From Nocardioides sp. Iso805N (lineage in GTDB: Bacteria; Actinomycetota; Actinomycetes; Propionibacteriales; Nocardioidaceae): a stretch of DNA of 64,000 nucleotides. The translations under genes and the position numbers were made by a program. Positions within the stretch are counted from its first letter, which is position 1. Each line of letters begins with the position of its first letter. The notes under the pieces are model-generated. The model was not told the DNA's origin, did not search any database, and saw nothing but the letters and a program-made list of their open reading frames with translations. Shown here piece after piece: positions 18,561 to 26,836 of the stretch. The stretch lies in assembly GCF_000364605.1 (NCBI RefSeq), contig NZ_KB822578.1, positions 248,001 through 312,000 on the forward strand. The letters are read 5' to 3'.

Positions 18561-19649
18561 ATGACGCCGCGACGTCCTCGTCCGTTGGACGCCGTGCTGA
18601 TCGGTGCACTGGTCCTGATCGTGGCCGCAGTGGTCTTCCTGCAACTCCACCTCGGCGGCGACAAGACGTCGGCCACCTCGTCGCCGACCGCCACGCCGAG
18701 TTATCTGCAGACCTCCTCGGTGGGCAGCGCGGCCGCCTCGCCCTCCGGTGTGCCCAGCTCCACCCCGGTGCCGTCCACGAGCCCCGGCGCTTCGGGAGCG
18801 CCCAGCACCACCGTCGCCCCCGGTACGAATGCCCCGGGCCCCGGCGCGCTGGCGTCCTCGCTGGCCGCCCAGGCCCAGTCGCTGGCCGCGCAGCAGCCGG
18901 CCACCTTCCGGGTGGCCACCCTCAACGTGCTCGGCTCCTCGCACACCGGTGGTCATGGTGACGAGGCCAGCCGGCCGTCCGGGGTGTGGCGGATGGCGCG
19001 CTCGGTCTCGGTGCTGAGTCAGCACGACGTCCAGGTGGTGGGGCTGCAGGAGTTCGAGACCATCCAGGCGCAGACCTTCCTCGACCAGACCCACGGCGCC
19101 TGGCAGATCTACCCGGGCGTCTCAGGTGACACCCGAGACGCGATCGCGTGGCGCACCGACACCTTCGAGGTGGTGCAGGAGCAGGTCGTCCAGATCCCCT
19201 ACTTCAATGGATCGAACGTCGACATGCCGGTCGTGCTGCTGCGTGACCGCAAGACCGGCAAGCAGGTCTACTTCTTCAACGTGCACAACTCGGCGGACAC
19301 CTACAAGTACCACCACCAGCAGGGCAACCGCACCAGCGCTATGTCGCGGGAGGTGCAGCTGATCAAGCAGATGCACGGTTACAAGATCCCGGTGATCTTC
19401 ACCGGTGACCTCAACGAGCGCGCCGACGCCTACTGCCTGCTCACTGCCGACGCGCCGCTGCACGCAGCGTACGGCGGTGGCAACGCGGCCACCGGCTGTC
19501 AGGCGCCCTCGATCGGCGGCAGCGTGCCGATCGACTGGATCTTCGGCACCCCGGACGTGACGTTCTCCGACCCGGTGATGGACCACTCCAGCCTCGTCCG
19601 TGCCGCGACCGACCACCCGTTCTACGCCGCCACCGTGACGCTGCGTTGA
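18561..19649 (+). CDS. Membrane-anchored EEP-family hydrolase
   Basis: The 362-residue protein has one N-terminal transmembrane segment at about 8-30 (LDAVLIGALVLIVAAVVFLQ) and a long Ser/Thr/Pro/Ala linker (about 35-110). The EEP domain carries ATLNVLGSSHTGGHGDEASR, GLQEFETIQ, VIFTGDLNERADAYC and AATDHPFYA, so all core catalytic residues are present. It is clearly paralogous to the genes at 16459 and 21548 (shared NVLGxxHT, the IAWR segment and TGDxN). The domain should lie outside the membrane. A G-rich AGAGGGG site precedes the ATG. The LicD-type gene follows 62 nt downstream. Confidence 0.85.
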   Translation: MTPRRPRPLDAVLIGALVLIVAAVVFLQLHLGGDKTSATSSPTATPSYLQTSSVGSAAASPSGVPSSTPVPSTSPGASGAPSTTVAPGTNAPGPGALASSLAAQAQSLAAQQPATFRVATLNVLGSSHTGGHGDEASRPSGVWRMARSVSVLSQHDVQVVGLQEFETIQAQTFLDQTHGAWQIYPGVSGDTRDAIAWRTDTFEVVQEQVVQIPYFNGSNVDMPVVLLRDRKTGKQVYFFNVHNSADTYKYHHQQGNRTSAMSREVQLIKQMHGYKIPVIFTGDLNERADAYCLLTADAPLHAAYGGGNAATGCQAPSIGGSVPIDWIFGTPDVTFSDPVMDHSSLVRAATDHPFYAATVTLR

Positions 19650-19711
19650 GCCTGCTCTCCGCCACTGCCGCCCGCGCCGCCTGACTCGCCCGCTCGCCTA
19701 GACTCCTCCCC

Positions 19712-21280
19712 ATGCCGGTCACTGACGTCCGAGTGGACGACGAGGGCATCTATGCCCGCTCCGCTCGTGAGGTCATCCTCGACGTGTGCTTCGACGGGCG
19801 ACGGATCTGGTCGTTCTGGTTGCAGCGCGACGGCGCCGTCCGCGACGGTGGCCACCTGGTCGCCTGGCCGGAGTCGCTGCGCGCCTACCTGGACGGCACC
19901 ACCCGCCTGAGCCTCAACGAGCACGGCCAGGAGCGGGCGCTGTACGACGTCGACGTCCGCCTCGGCGCAGGCGAGGGACGGATCGCGGTGGTCGACAAGC
20001 AGGGCAACCCGCTGGCCCTGGACAAGGACAACCGCCGGGTCAAGACCTTCGCGGGTCGCAGCGCCGAGCACGTCCGCCCACTCATGGACGCGATCGAGGA
20101 GGTGCTGGCCGCTCTCGGCAAGGTCGGCATCGAGGGCTTCCTCGCCTATGGCACCCTGCTGGGCGCGGTGCGTGGCGGACGGCTGATCGGACATGACTCC
20201 GACGCCGACCTCGGCTACGTCTCGACCCATACCGAGCCGGCGGACGTGGTGCTCGAGTCGTTCCGGATCCAGCGCGACCTGGCCTCGCTGGGCTACCGGA
20301 TCACCCGCTACTCCGGTGCGGCGTTCAAGATCCTGGTGCCGGAGAGCGACGGCAGCCTGCGCGGCCTCGACGTCTTCGGCGGCTTCCTGCGTGAGGGTCA
20401 CCTGCACCTGATGGGGGAGATCCGCGCCCCCTTCGAGCGGGAGTGGGTCTTCCCCCTCGGCACCGCGACGCTGGAGGGCCGCGAGTTCCCCGTGCCTGCC
20501 GACACCGGTCGGTTCCTCTCGGTCACCTACGGTCCGCACTGGCGCACCCCGGATCCGGCGTTCAAGTTCGAGACGCCCCGCTCGACCACCCGTCGCCTCT
20601 CGGGTTGGTTCCGCGGCATCCGCACCAGCCGCAAGGAGTGGGACCGGGCCTACGCCCAGCGCGGCTACGGCCGCGGCAAGGGGCCCTCGGCGCTGCTGCG
20701 GCGCATCCACGGTCGCGAGGAGCCGCCCGCGTCGTACGTCGATGTCGGGTGCGGGCGCGGGCGCGACGTCTCGGCCGTCACCGAGTGGTACGCCGTGCCG
20801 AGCCTCGGCCTGGACGTGCAGCCGAACGCGCCCCGCGTGCAAGCCGAGCGCCAGGCCGGCAACGAGGACGTGCGGTTCTGGACGTTCAACCTGCTCGAGC
20901 ACCGCCATCACGGTGCGGTCGCGGCGTACGCGGGGTGTGCGCTGCCCGCTCCCCGGCTGGTCACGGCCCGCCACCTGGTCGATGCGATCGCGCCCGATGG
21001 GTTGCCGGTCGAGCGGCTCGCCGAGCTCGGGCGAACCCTGCTGGTCGACGGCGCCGGACGCCTCCACCTGGAGTTCCTGGTTCGGTGGGGCAACGACGGC
21101 TACGGCGAGGAGCTGCACCTGGCCGCGGCCCTCGATCCCGACGCCGTGTCGGCGACGCTGGAGCTTGCCGGCGCTCGCATCCTCGGGCGCGAGCTGCATC
21201 CGGTCTCCGAGGACCCGGGCGCATCGATCACCTGTCACCTGGTCGCGGACTGGCCCGCGCGCACTGCTGGAGGTAACTGA
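19712..21280 (+). CDS. LicD-family transferase fused to a SAM-dependent methyltransferase
   Basis: The 522-residue cytoplasmic protein has three parts. An N-terminal beta-rich region (about 1-110) looks like an accessory domain. A LicD domain follows at about 125-290 (FLAYGTLLGAVRGGRLIGHD, then SDADLGYVS, the nucleotidyltransferase-type metal motif). A class I methyltransferase-like domain covers about 345-515 (SYVDVGCGRGRDVSAVTEWY as the SAM loop). LicD proteins attach phosphocholine or similar groups to teichoic acids and glycans. Here the product probably decorates a cell-surface polymer, though no substrate can be named. TAGACT lies 7 nt before the ATG (19699-19704). A coiled-coil gene starts one nucleotide after the stop. 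Confidence 0.82.
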   Translation: MPVTDVRVDDEGIYARSAREVILDVCFDGRRIWSFWLQRDGAVRDGGHLVAWPESLRAYLDGTTRLSLNEHGQERALYDVDVRLGAGEGRIAVVDKQGNPLALDKDNRRVKTFAGRSAEHVRPLMDAIEEVLAALGKVGIEGFLAYGTLLGAVRGGRLIGHDSDADLGYVSTHTEPADVVLESFRIQRDLASLGYRITRYSGAAFKILVPESDGSLRGLDVFGGFLREGHLHLMGEIRAPFEREWVFPLGTATLEGREFPVPADTGRFLSVTYGPHWRTPDPAFKFETPRSTTRRLSGWFRGIRTSRKEWDRAYAQRGYGRGKGPSALLRRIHGREEPPASYVDVGCGRGRDVSAVTEWYAVPSLGLDVQPNAPRVQAERQAGNEDVRFWTFNLLEHRHHGAVAAYAGCALPAPRLVTARHLVDAIAPDGLPVERLAELGRTLLVDGAGRLHLEFLVRWGNDGYGEELHLAAALDPDAVSATLELAGARILGRELHPVSEDPGASITCHLVADWPARTAGGN

Positions 21281-21281
21281 G

Positions 21282-21497
21282 TTGAGCATCAAGGACCGGC
21301 TGAGCCGAGGCGCCGCACCGACCGCGGAGCTGGAGCGGCGCGTGGCCGAGCTCGAGGCCGAGGTGCAGGAGTGCCGCAACGTCAACCTGCGGGTGGCGGA
21401 GCTGACCGACCTGGTCACCCAGCTGCTGGTGCCGCTGGCCTCAGGCGACCAGGAGCGCGTCCGAGAGCTGGTTGAGCGCTACCACGCCTCACTCTGA
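21282..21497 (+). CDS. Small coiled-coil protein (DUF6752-like)
   Basis: The 71-residue protein has a central heptad region (AELERRVAELEAEVQECRNVNLRVAELTDLV) and an acidic C-terminus. It resembles small coiled-coil proteins annotated DUF6752 next to cell-surface polymer genes in Nocardioides, but I could not test this. The TTG at 21282 has GGAGGT at 21269-21274, 7 nt upstream. It is separated from the LicD-methyltransferase stop by a single nucleotide, so the two are probably translated together and may interact. The 22-bp-family hairpin follows. Confidence 0.75.
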   Translation: MSIKDRLSRGAAPTAELERRVAELEAEVQECRNVNLRVAELTDLVTQLLVPLASGDQERVRELVERYHASL

Positions 21498-21502
21498 CGG
21501 TT

Positions 21503-21571
21503 GAGAGGTCACTTTCCGCGCGTCGAGTGGTCAGCGAACCCGGACACTCAACCCGCGGAAAGTGACCTCTC
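21503..21571. repeat. Imperfect inverted repeat, 22-bp-unit family
   Basis: Arm 21503-21532 begins GAGAGGTCACTTTCCGCG and arm 21543-21571 ends with its complement CGCGGAAAGTGACCTCTC. The central parts differ at three or four positions. It overlaps the 3' end of the downstream reverse-strand EEP gene, whose stop codon lies inside the second arm. Confidence 0.88.
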
Positions 21572-22714
21572 GGTGCGCGGGCACCACCACAGCTTCTTGC
21601 CGCCGACGGTGCGGGTGACGCAGGCCTTCTGGTCGGTGCGGGCGGCGACCGTGACGGCGGTGCGGATCATCTCGTGGTCGCTGACCTCGCGGTCGCGGGT
21701 GCTCCAGTCGGCCACGTGACCGCTGAACGAGACGTCGTGGGTGCCGAAGACCCAGTCGACGGTGGGATAGGGCTTCATCGGCACCGTGCAGCTCCCATCG
21801 GAGATCTGTGCGCCGTCGGAGGCATGCACGTCGGCCTGCGTCATCATCGGGCAGGCCGCCTCCTGCCGGTCGTTGAAGTCGCCGGTCTGGATCACCGGCG
21901 TGCCGTCGGCCGAGAGCTTCTTGACCAGCGCCGCCTCGATCTGGACCGCCGCGTCGCGCTTGCCCTGTGCGTTCCCGTGGTCGTCGGAGGGATTGTGGTA
22001 GTTCGCGAACCACACCAGCCTGCCGGTCCGCTTGTTGCGCAGCAGCACGTGCGGCATCCGCACCGGCGGCCCGTAGTAGGGGATGGCGGTCAGGTCGGCC
22101 TCGACCAGCGTCCAGTCGGCCGTGCGCCAGGCGATGGAGTTGTCTGAGGGCGTCCCGCCGACCGACGTACCGGGATAGACCGCGTACTGCGGCGCCACAC
22201 TGGCGAAGGCGTGCGACTGCGGCGCCTCCAGCTCCTGCATGCCGACCACGCTGATGTCGTAGCTGCGCAGCAGACCGGCCACCCTGCCGATCCGTGAGGT
22301 CCCGGTGGGCCAGCGCGGGTGGGCGCTCTTCTTGGTCGAGGTGTGCATGGCGCCGAGGACGTTGAAGGAGGAGACCTTGAAGTCGGTCTCCTGTGTCGCG
22401 CCCTTGCCGACCCGCTCCAGGCCGCGCCTGGCGTACTTCGCGTCGAGCTCGGCCGCGGTGGGCACGTGTCGCGCAAGGCGCACGCCGGGCACCACTGTCG
22501 CCGCTGCCGCGACGGCGACATTCCCGGCCCGGTCGGGATGATCGGTGCTGGAGTGGCTGGCGGCGGTGGTGAACATGCCGCTGACCGGGCCGCCCGCGGT
22601 CAGGTCCACCACCAGTCCGGCGGCGACGGCGATCCCGATCAGGCCGGCGACGGTCGGCAGAAGGCGGACCCGTCGAGGCGGCCGGGTGGCGCGGTGGCCG
22701 CGATGGCTGCCCAC
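21548..22714 (-). CDS. Exported EEP-family hydrolase, third paralogue
   Basis: The 388-residue protein has an Arg-rich N-terminus and a transmembrane or signal segment at about 19-42 (LLPTVAGLIGIAVAAGLVVD). An Ala/Val linker follows, then an EEP domain from about 113 (VSSFNVLGAMHTSTKKSA, GMQELEAPQ, VIQTGDFNDRQEAAC, EVSDHEMI). All expected catalytic residues are present. The last residues (RSLSAG and stop) come from the intergenic repeat. A GTG at 22714 is the start. A TAGCAT box about 55 nt upstream may be the -10. Together with the two other EEP genes it frames the LicD gene. Confidence 0.83.
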   Translation of the reverse strand: MGSHRGHRATRPPRRVRLLPTVAGLIGIAVAAGLVVDLTAGGPVSGMFTTAASHSSTDHPDRAGNVAVAAAATVVPGVRLARHVPTAAELDAKYARRGLERVGKGATQETDFKVSSFNVLGAMHTSTKKSAHPRWPTGTSRIGRVAGLLRSYDISVVGMQELEAPQSHAFASVAPQYAVYPGTSVGGTPSDNSIAWRTADWTLVEADLTAIPYYGPPVRMPHVLLRNKRTGRLVWFANYHNPSDDHGNAQGKRDAAVQIEAALVKKLSADGTPVIQTGDFNDRQEAACPMMTQADVHASDGAQISDGSCTVPMKPYPTVDWVFGTHDVSFSGHVADWSTRDREVSDHEMIRTAVTVAARTDQKACVTRTVGGKKLWWCPRTERSLSAG

Positions 22715-22892
22715 GTCGTCTCCCGTCCCTTGTGCCTCGGTCGTGCTCGCCCCCGAACCGCGATGCTAGCCAGAGTCCCAAGCACAGCGAAATGAATCAC
22801 ACTGGGTATCGCAACGAAGTGGTGCTCGACATACTGATCGGCGCACAGGTTACTCGTGCGTTAACTAAGTCGTCGCTGAAGGGAAGTGCTCG

Positions 22893-24086
22893 ATGGGCCG
22901 CCTTGCTCAGACCGAAGGTCTCACCGATATCCAGGAGGAGATCCTCAAGACCGTCCACGACTTCACCGAGGCGCGGATCATCCCGGTCGCCCAGGAGCTC
23001 GAGCACTCCGACACCTATCCCGCCGAGATCGTCGAGGGGCTCAAGGAGCTCGGTGTCTTCGGGATCATGATCCCCGAGGAGTACGGCGGCCTGGGCGAGT
23101 CGCTGCTGACCTACGCGCTGTGCGTGGAGGAGATCGCCCGCGGCTGGATGAGCGTGAGCGGTGTGATCAACACCCACTTCATCGTGGCCCACATGCTGAT
23201 GAACCACGGCACCGAGGAGCAGAAGCAGAAGTACCTGCCCCGGATGGCCACCGGCGAGGTCCGCGGCGCGTTCTCGATGTCCGAGCCGGGGCTGGGCTCG
23301 GACGTCTCCGCGGTCTCGACGAAGGCGGTCAAGCAGGACGACGGCAGCTACGAGATCACCGGCAACAAGATGTGGCTGACCAACGGCGGCACCTCGACGC
23401 TGGTCGCCGTACTGACCAAGACAGACGAGGGCGCGGAGTCCGTCTATCGCAACATGACGACCTTCCTGGTGGAGAAGACGCCCGGCTTCGGCGAGGTCGA
23501 GCAGGGCATCACCGTGCCCGGCAAGATCGACAAGATGGGCTACAAGGGCATCGACACCACCGAGATGGTCTTCGACCACCACAAGATCGCCGCCGAGCAG
23601 ATCCTCGGTGGTGAGCCGGGCAAGGGCTTCTTCCAGATGATGGATGGCGTCGAGGTGGGCCGGGTCAACGTCGCCGCGCGTGCGTGTGGCCTGGCGATCC
23701 GTGGCTTCGAGCTCGGCATCGCCTACGCGCAGCAGCGGCACACCTTCGGCAAGGCGATCGCCGAGCACCAGGCGATCCTGTTCCGGCTCGCGGAGATGGC
23801 CACCAAGGTCGAGACCGCGCACGCGATGATGGTCCGCGCCGCACGGCTCAAGGACACCGGCGAGCGGGTCGACGTCGATGCCGGCATGGCCAAGATGCTG
23901 GCCTCGGAGTACGCCAACGAGGTCGTCGAGGACTCCTTCCGGATCCACGGCGGCTACGGCTACTCCAAGGAGTACGAGATCGAGCGCCTGATGCGTGAGG
24001 TCAAGTTCATGCTGATCGGCGAGGGCACCTCCGACATCCAGAAGATGATCATCGGACGCCAGCTGCTCAAGGAGTACAAGGCCTGA
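22893..24086 (+). CDS. Acyl-CoA dehydrogenase
   Basis: The 397-residue protein is a full-length FAD-dependent acyl-CoA dehydrogenase of fatty-acid or branched-chain acyl-CoA oxidation. Seen: the N-terminal helical domain with VAQELEHSDTYPAEIVEG and EEYGGLGESL; the substrate/FAD signature FSMSEPGLGSDVSAVSTKA; MWLTNGG; QQRHTFGKAIAEHQAILFRLAEM; and the C-terminal IHGGYGYSKEYEIERLMRE with FMLIGEGTSDIQKMII. The Glu of the GEGTSD region is near the catalytic base in short-chain enzymes. GAAGGGA (22878-22884) precedes the ATG. A GTTAC...GTTAAC pair just upstream (22849-22865) could be a regulator site. Acyl specificity cannot be read. Confidence 0.92.
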   Translation: MGRLAQTEGLTDIQEEILKTVHDFTEARIIPVAQELEHSDTYPAEIVEGLKELGVFGIMIPEEYGGLGESLLTYALCVEEIARGWMSVSGVINTHFIVAHMLMNHGTEEQKQKYLPRMATGEVRGAFSMSEPGLGSDVSAVSTKAVKQDDGSYEITGNKMWLTNGGTSTLVAVLTKTDEGAESVYRNMTTFLVEKTPGFGEVEQGITVPGKIDKMGYKGIDTTEMVFDHHKIAAEQILGGEPGKGFFQMMDGVEVGRVNVAARACGLAIRGFELGIAYAQQRHTFGKAIAEHQAILFRLAEMATKVETAHAMMVRAARLKDTGERVDVDAGMAKMLASEYANEVVEDSFRIHGGYGYSKEYEIERLMREVKFMLIGEGTSDIQKMIIGRQLLKEYKA

Positions 24087-24133
24087 TCGGGGTCTGATCG
24101 CGGCCGGGGCCCGTCCCGGGTCGACCTGGCGTG

Positions 24134-24170
24134 GGCCGGGATGCAAGGGTGGAAGCCCGGCATCCCGGCC
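24134..24170 (+). terminator. Hairpin between acyl-CoA dehydrogenase and DUF5302 genes
   Basis: GGCCGGGATGC (24134-24144) pairs perfectly with GCATCCCGGCC (24160-24170) around a 15-nt loop. It lies between two genes on the same strand and could terminate the first transcript. Confidence 0.6.
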
Positions 24171-24193
24171 GACGTATCTTCGGAGGAACCCCC

Positions 24194-24352
24194 ATGACCA
24201 ACGACGACCTGAAGGCGAAGATGCGCGAGGCGCTGGAGAAGAAGAAGGGCGCCCAGCACGGATCCGCCGACTCGGCAGGGTCGAAGGAGAAGGCACACGG
24301 CTCCGAGGTGGTCGGCGGCGGCCCGAAGCTGCACCGCCGCAAGTCCGGCTGA
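24194..24352 (+). CDS. DUF5302-type small protein
   Basis: The 52-residue hydrophilic protein begins MTNDDLKAKMREALEKKKGA and ends GGGPKLHRRKSG. This Lys-rich helix and PKLHRRKSG tail match the DUF5302 family of small actinobacterial proteins of unknown function. GGAGG at 24182-24186 is well spaced for the ATG at 24194. It lies 14 nt before the MTHFR-like gene, probably in the same transcript. Confidence 0.82.
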   Translation: MTNDDLKAKMREALEKKKGAQHGSADSAGSKEKAHGSEVVGGGPKLHRRKSG

Positions 24353-24366
24353 CCGCCCGCCGACGC

Positions 24367-25278
24367 ATGGGTCTGCCGGAGCGGATCGCGGCGGGAGACA
24401 GCGGCCTGCTGCTCTTCAGCATCACACCGCCGAAGCTGGCGACCACGCCCGAACAGGCCCAGCGGATCGCCGACGCCGTCCTGGAGCGCCTCCGCGGGGT
24501 CGACGTGGATGCGTTGGTGCTCTATGACATCGACGACGAGAGCGACCGCAACGCCGAGGAGCGCCCCTTCCCCTACCTGCCGACCATGGATCCCGCCCGC
24601 TTCCTCGACGCCCATCTGAGTGGCTGGCAGCGATCGGTCGTGGTCTACCGCTGTGTCGGCAAGTACGACGAGCGCGAACTCGGCGCCTGGCTCTGCGAGC
24701 AGCCGGCGGCGTGGGTGCTGAGCGTCTTCGTCGGCGCCTCCTCGGGCAGCAAGGAGGTCCGCACCTCGCTGCCGGCCGCGCAGAAGCTCCGCGCCACCGA
24801 GCGGCCCGACCTGCGGATGGGCGGCGTCGCCATCCCCGAGCGCGGCACCGCTGAGCCACGGCGGATGCTGCGCAAGCAGGACGCAGGCTGCTCGTTCTTC
24901 ATCACGCAGGTCGTCTACGACACCTCGGCGGCGAAGAGCATGGTCTCCGACTACCTCCTCGCCTGCCGTGATCGGGGCATCGCACCGGCGCCGGTGCTCT
25001 TCACCCTCTCGGTCTGCGGCTCGCTCAAGACGCTCGCGTTCTTGGACTGGCTGGGCGTGGACGTGCCGCGATGGATTCGCAACGACCTCGAGCACGCCCA
25101 GGACCCGCTGGCGACCTCCTTCGACCAGTGCGTAGCCACCGCCCGCGAGCTCGCCGCGTTCTGCGAGCGGCTGGGCGCGCCGTACGGGTTCAACGTGGAG
25201 AGCGTGTCGAACCGTCGCGTCGAGATCGAGGCGTCGGTCCGGCTCGCGGCCACGCTGAGGACACTGGCTCTCGCGTGA
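24367..25278 (+). CDS. Methylenetetrahydrofolate reductase-like protein, mycobacterial type
   Basis: The 303-residue protein looks like the divergent MTHFR-type family typified by M. tuberculosis Rv2172c (similar length, about 300). That family makes 5-methyl-THF for methionine synthesis. Visible barrel elements: LLLFSITPPKLATTPEQAQRI, VDALVLYDIDDESDRNAEERPF, SVFVGASSGSKEVRTSLPAAQ, GGVAIPERG, GCSFFITQVVYDTSAAKSMV and a Glu/Asn-containing C-terminus. Canonical MetF FAD motifs are not obvious, as expected for the divergent type. Assignment is from family resemblance. The MaoC gene follows on the same strand. Confidence 0.72.
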   Translation: MGLPERIAAGDSGLLLFSITPPKLATTPEQAQRIADAVLERLRGVDVDALVLYDIDDESDRNAEERPFPYLPTMDPARFLDAHLSGWQRSVVVYRCVGKYDERELGAWLCEQPAAWVLSVFVGASSGSKEVRTSLPAAQKLRATERPDLRMGGVAIPERGTAEPRRMLRKQDAGCSFFITQVVYDTSAAKSMVSDYLLACRDRGIAPAPVLFTLSVCGSLKTLAFLDWLGVDVPRWIRNDLEHAQDPLATSFDQCVATARELAAFCERLGAPYGFNVESVSNRRVEIEASVRLAATLRTLALA

Positions 25279-25336
25279 CATTCGCCACCGTCGGCGCCGT
25301 TCACGAGGCGTTCGCTGTTCGGCAGGATGGCCTTTC

Positions 25337-26398
25337 GTGAGCAAGACCGTCAGCATGACACAGGGTTCGAAGACCGCCGCGGGCAACTTCTTCGAGGACT
25401 TCGCCATCGGCCAGGTCATCGTGCACGCCACGCCCCGCACGGTGACCGAGGGCGATCGAGCGTTGTACGGCGCGCTGTACCCGACGCGCTTCGCCGTACC
25501 GTCCTCGGCGCAGTTCGCCGCCGCGGTGGGTCTCCAGGCGCACCCGGTCGAGGAGCTGATCGGCTTCCACATCGCCTTCGGCAAGACCGTTCCGGACATC
25601 TCCCTGAACGCGGTGGCGAACCTCGGGTACGCCGAGTGCCGCTTCCACCAGCCGGTGGTTCCGGGCGACACGCTCTCGACCCGATCCGAGGTGATCGGCC
25701 TCAAGCAGAACTCCAACGGGAAGTCGGGCGTGGTCTACGTCCGCTCGACCGCCACCAACCAGCGTGGCGAGGTCGCGATCGAGTGGGTGCGTTGGGTGAT
25801 GGTGCACAAGCGCTCTGCGCAGAGCCCGGCGCCGGAGACGGTGCTGCCCGTGCTGGCGCCGGCCGTGGAGCCGGCGGACCTGGTGGTGCCGGCGGGCCTG
25901 GACTTCACCTCCTACGACTTCGCCGCGGCAGGCGAGCCGCACCGCTACGACGACTACGAGGTCGGCGAGAAGATCGACCACGTCGACGGGGTCACGCTCA
26001 CCGATGCCGAGCACATGATGGCGACGCGGCTGTGGCAGAACACCGCCAAGGTGCACTTCAACACCGAGGCCCGCGCCGACGGCACCCGGCTCGTCTACGG
26101 CGGCCATGTCATCTCGCTGGCCCGCGCGCTCTCGTTCAACGGTCTGGCCAACGCCCAGCTCATCGCCGCCATCAACGCGGGCTCGCACGTCGCGCCGGCC
26201 TTCGCGGGCGACACGATCTATGCCTGGTCCGAGGTGCTCGCCAAGGCGGCGACGTCGGCGCCGGGAGTCGGTGCGCTGCGACTGCGACTGGTCGCCACCA
26301 AGGGCCGTGACGAGGCGATGGCGCTGCGCGACGGCGAGGGCAAGTACGCCGCCGGCGTCCTGCTTGATCTGGACTACTGGGCCCTTATCCCGCGCTGA
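25337..26398 (+). CDS. MaoC-family double-hotdog dehydratase
   Basis: The 353-residue protein has two hotdog domains, about 15-165 and 190-350. The first has FFEDFAIGQVIVHATPRTVTEGDRALYG and YAECRFHQPVVPGDTLSTRSEV. The second has YDDYEVGEKIDHVDGVTLTDAEHMM, NTAKVHFNTEARADG and YGGHVISLARAL. The pattern resembles mesaconyl-CoA or 2-enoyl-CoA hydratases with tandem MaoC domains. The neighbouring acyl-CoA dehydrogenase suggests a role in acyl-CoA metabolism, but the substrate is not readable. The GTG at 25337 is the only close start before the conserved region; no strong SD is seen. Confidence 0.83.
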   Translation: MSKTVSMTQGSKTAAGNFFEDFAIGQVIVHATPRTVTEGDRALYGALYPTRFAVPSSAQFAAAVGLQAHPVEELIGFHIAFGKTVPDISLNAVANLGYAECRFHQPVVPGDTLSTRSEVIGLKQNSNGKSGVVYVRSTATNQRGEVAIEWVRWVMVHKRSAQSPAPETVLPVLAPAVEPADLVVPAGLDFTSYDFAAAGEPHRYDDYEVGEKIDHVDGVTLTDAEHMMATRLWQNTAKVHFNTEARADGTRLVYGGHVISLARALSFNGLANAQLIAAINAGSHVAPAFAGDTIYAWSEVLAKAATSAPGVGALRLRLVATKGRDEAMALRDGEGKYAAGVLLDLDYWALIPR

Positions 26399-26410
26399 GT
26401 GTCCTTCGCT

Positions 26411-26448
26411 CGCTGAGCCTGTCGAGAGACGCCTCGACAGGCTCGGCG
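26411..26448. repeat. Inverted repeat CGCTGAGCCTGTCGAG / CTCGACAGGCTCGGCG
   Basis: Arms 26411-26426 and 26433-26448 pair over 16 bp with one G-T mismatch and a 6-nt loop. It lies between the MaoC and YbjQ genes. The same core occurs at 11769-11830. Elements like this are widespread in actinobacterial intergenic regions. Confidence 0.85.
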
Positions 26449-26470
26449 GCCGTGCCCTAGCGTCGCGGCC

Positions 26471-26836
26471 ATGCTGGTAGTGACGACGAACGACCTGCCC
26501 GGGTGGGAGATCCAGCGGGTGTGCGGCGAGGTGATGGGCCTGACGGTCCGCTCGCGCAACGCTTTCTCACAGATGGGCGCCGGCTTCAAGTCGCTGGTCG
26601 GCGGCGAGCTGAAGGGCATGACCCAGAACCTCATCAACAGCCGGAACGACGTGATGACGCGGATGATCGAGGAGGCTCGCAACCGGGGTGGCAACGCGAT
26701 CGTCGCGATGCGCTATGACACCTCGGAGATGAGCAACACCTGGACCGAGATCTGCGCCTACGGCACCGCCGTGGTCGCGAAGCCCGTTACCGATGCGGCA
26801 CGTGAGACGGCGCGCCAGCTCGGCTATCAACGCTGA
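26471..26836 (+). CDS. YbjQ/UPF0145-family heavy-metal-binding-domain protein
   Basis: The 121-residue protein matches YbjQ: LVVTTNDLPGWEIQRVCGEVMGLTVRS, then GGELKGMTQNLINSRNDVMTRMIEEARNRGGNAIVAMRYDTSEM and AYGTAVV. YbjQ proteins form ring-shaped pentamers; their function is unclear. TAGCGT (26458-26463) lies 7 nt before the ATG, so the mRNA is probably leaderless. Its 3' end overlaps the convergent MFS gene by 10 nt. Confidence 0.9.
   Translation: MLVVTTNDLPGWEIQRVCGEVMGLTVRSRNAFSQMGAGFKSLVGGELKGMTQNLINSRNDVMTRMIEEARNRGGNAIVAMRYDTSEMSNTWTEICAYGTAVVAKPVTDAARETARQLGYQR

Noticed and set aside
16459..22714. Prophage or integrative element
   Set aside because: There is no integrase, transposase, tRNA or flanking direct repeat, and base composition is like the neighbours.
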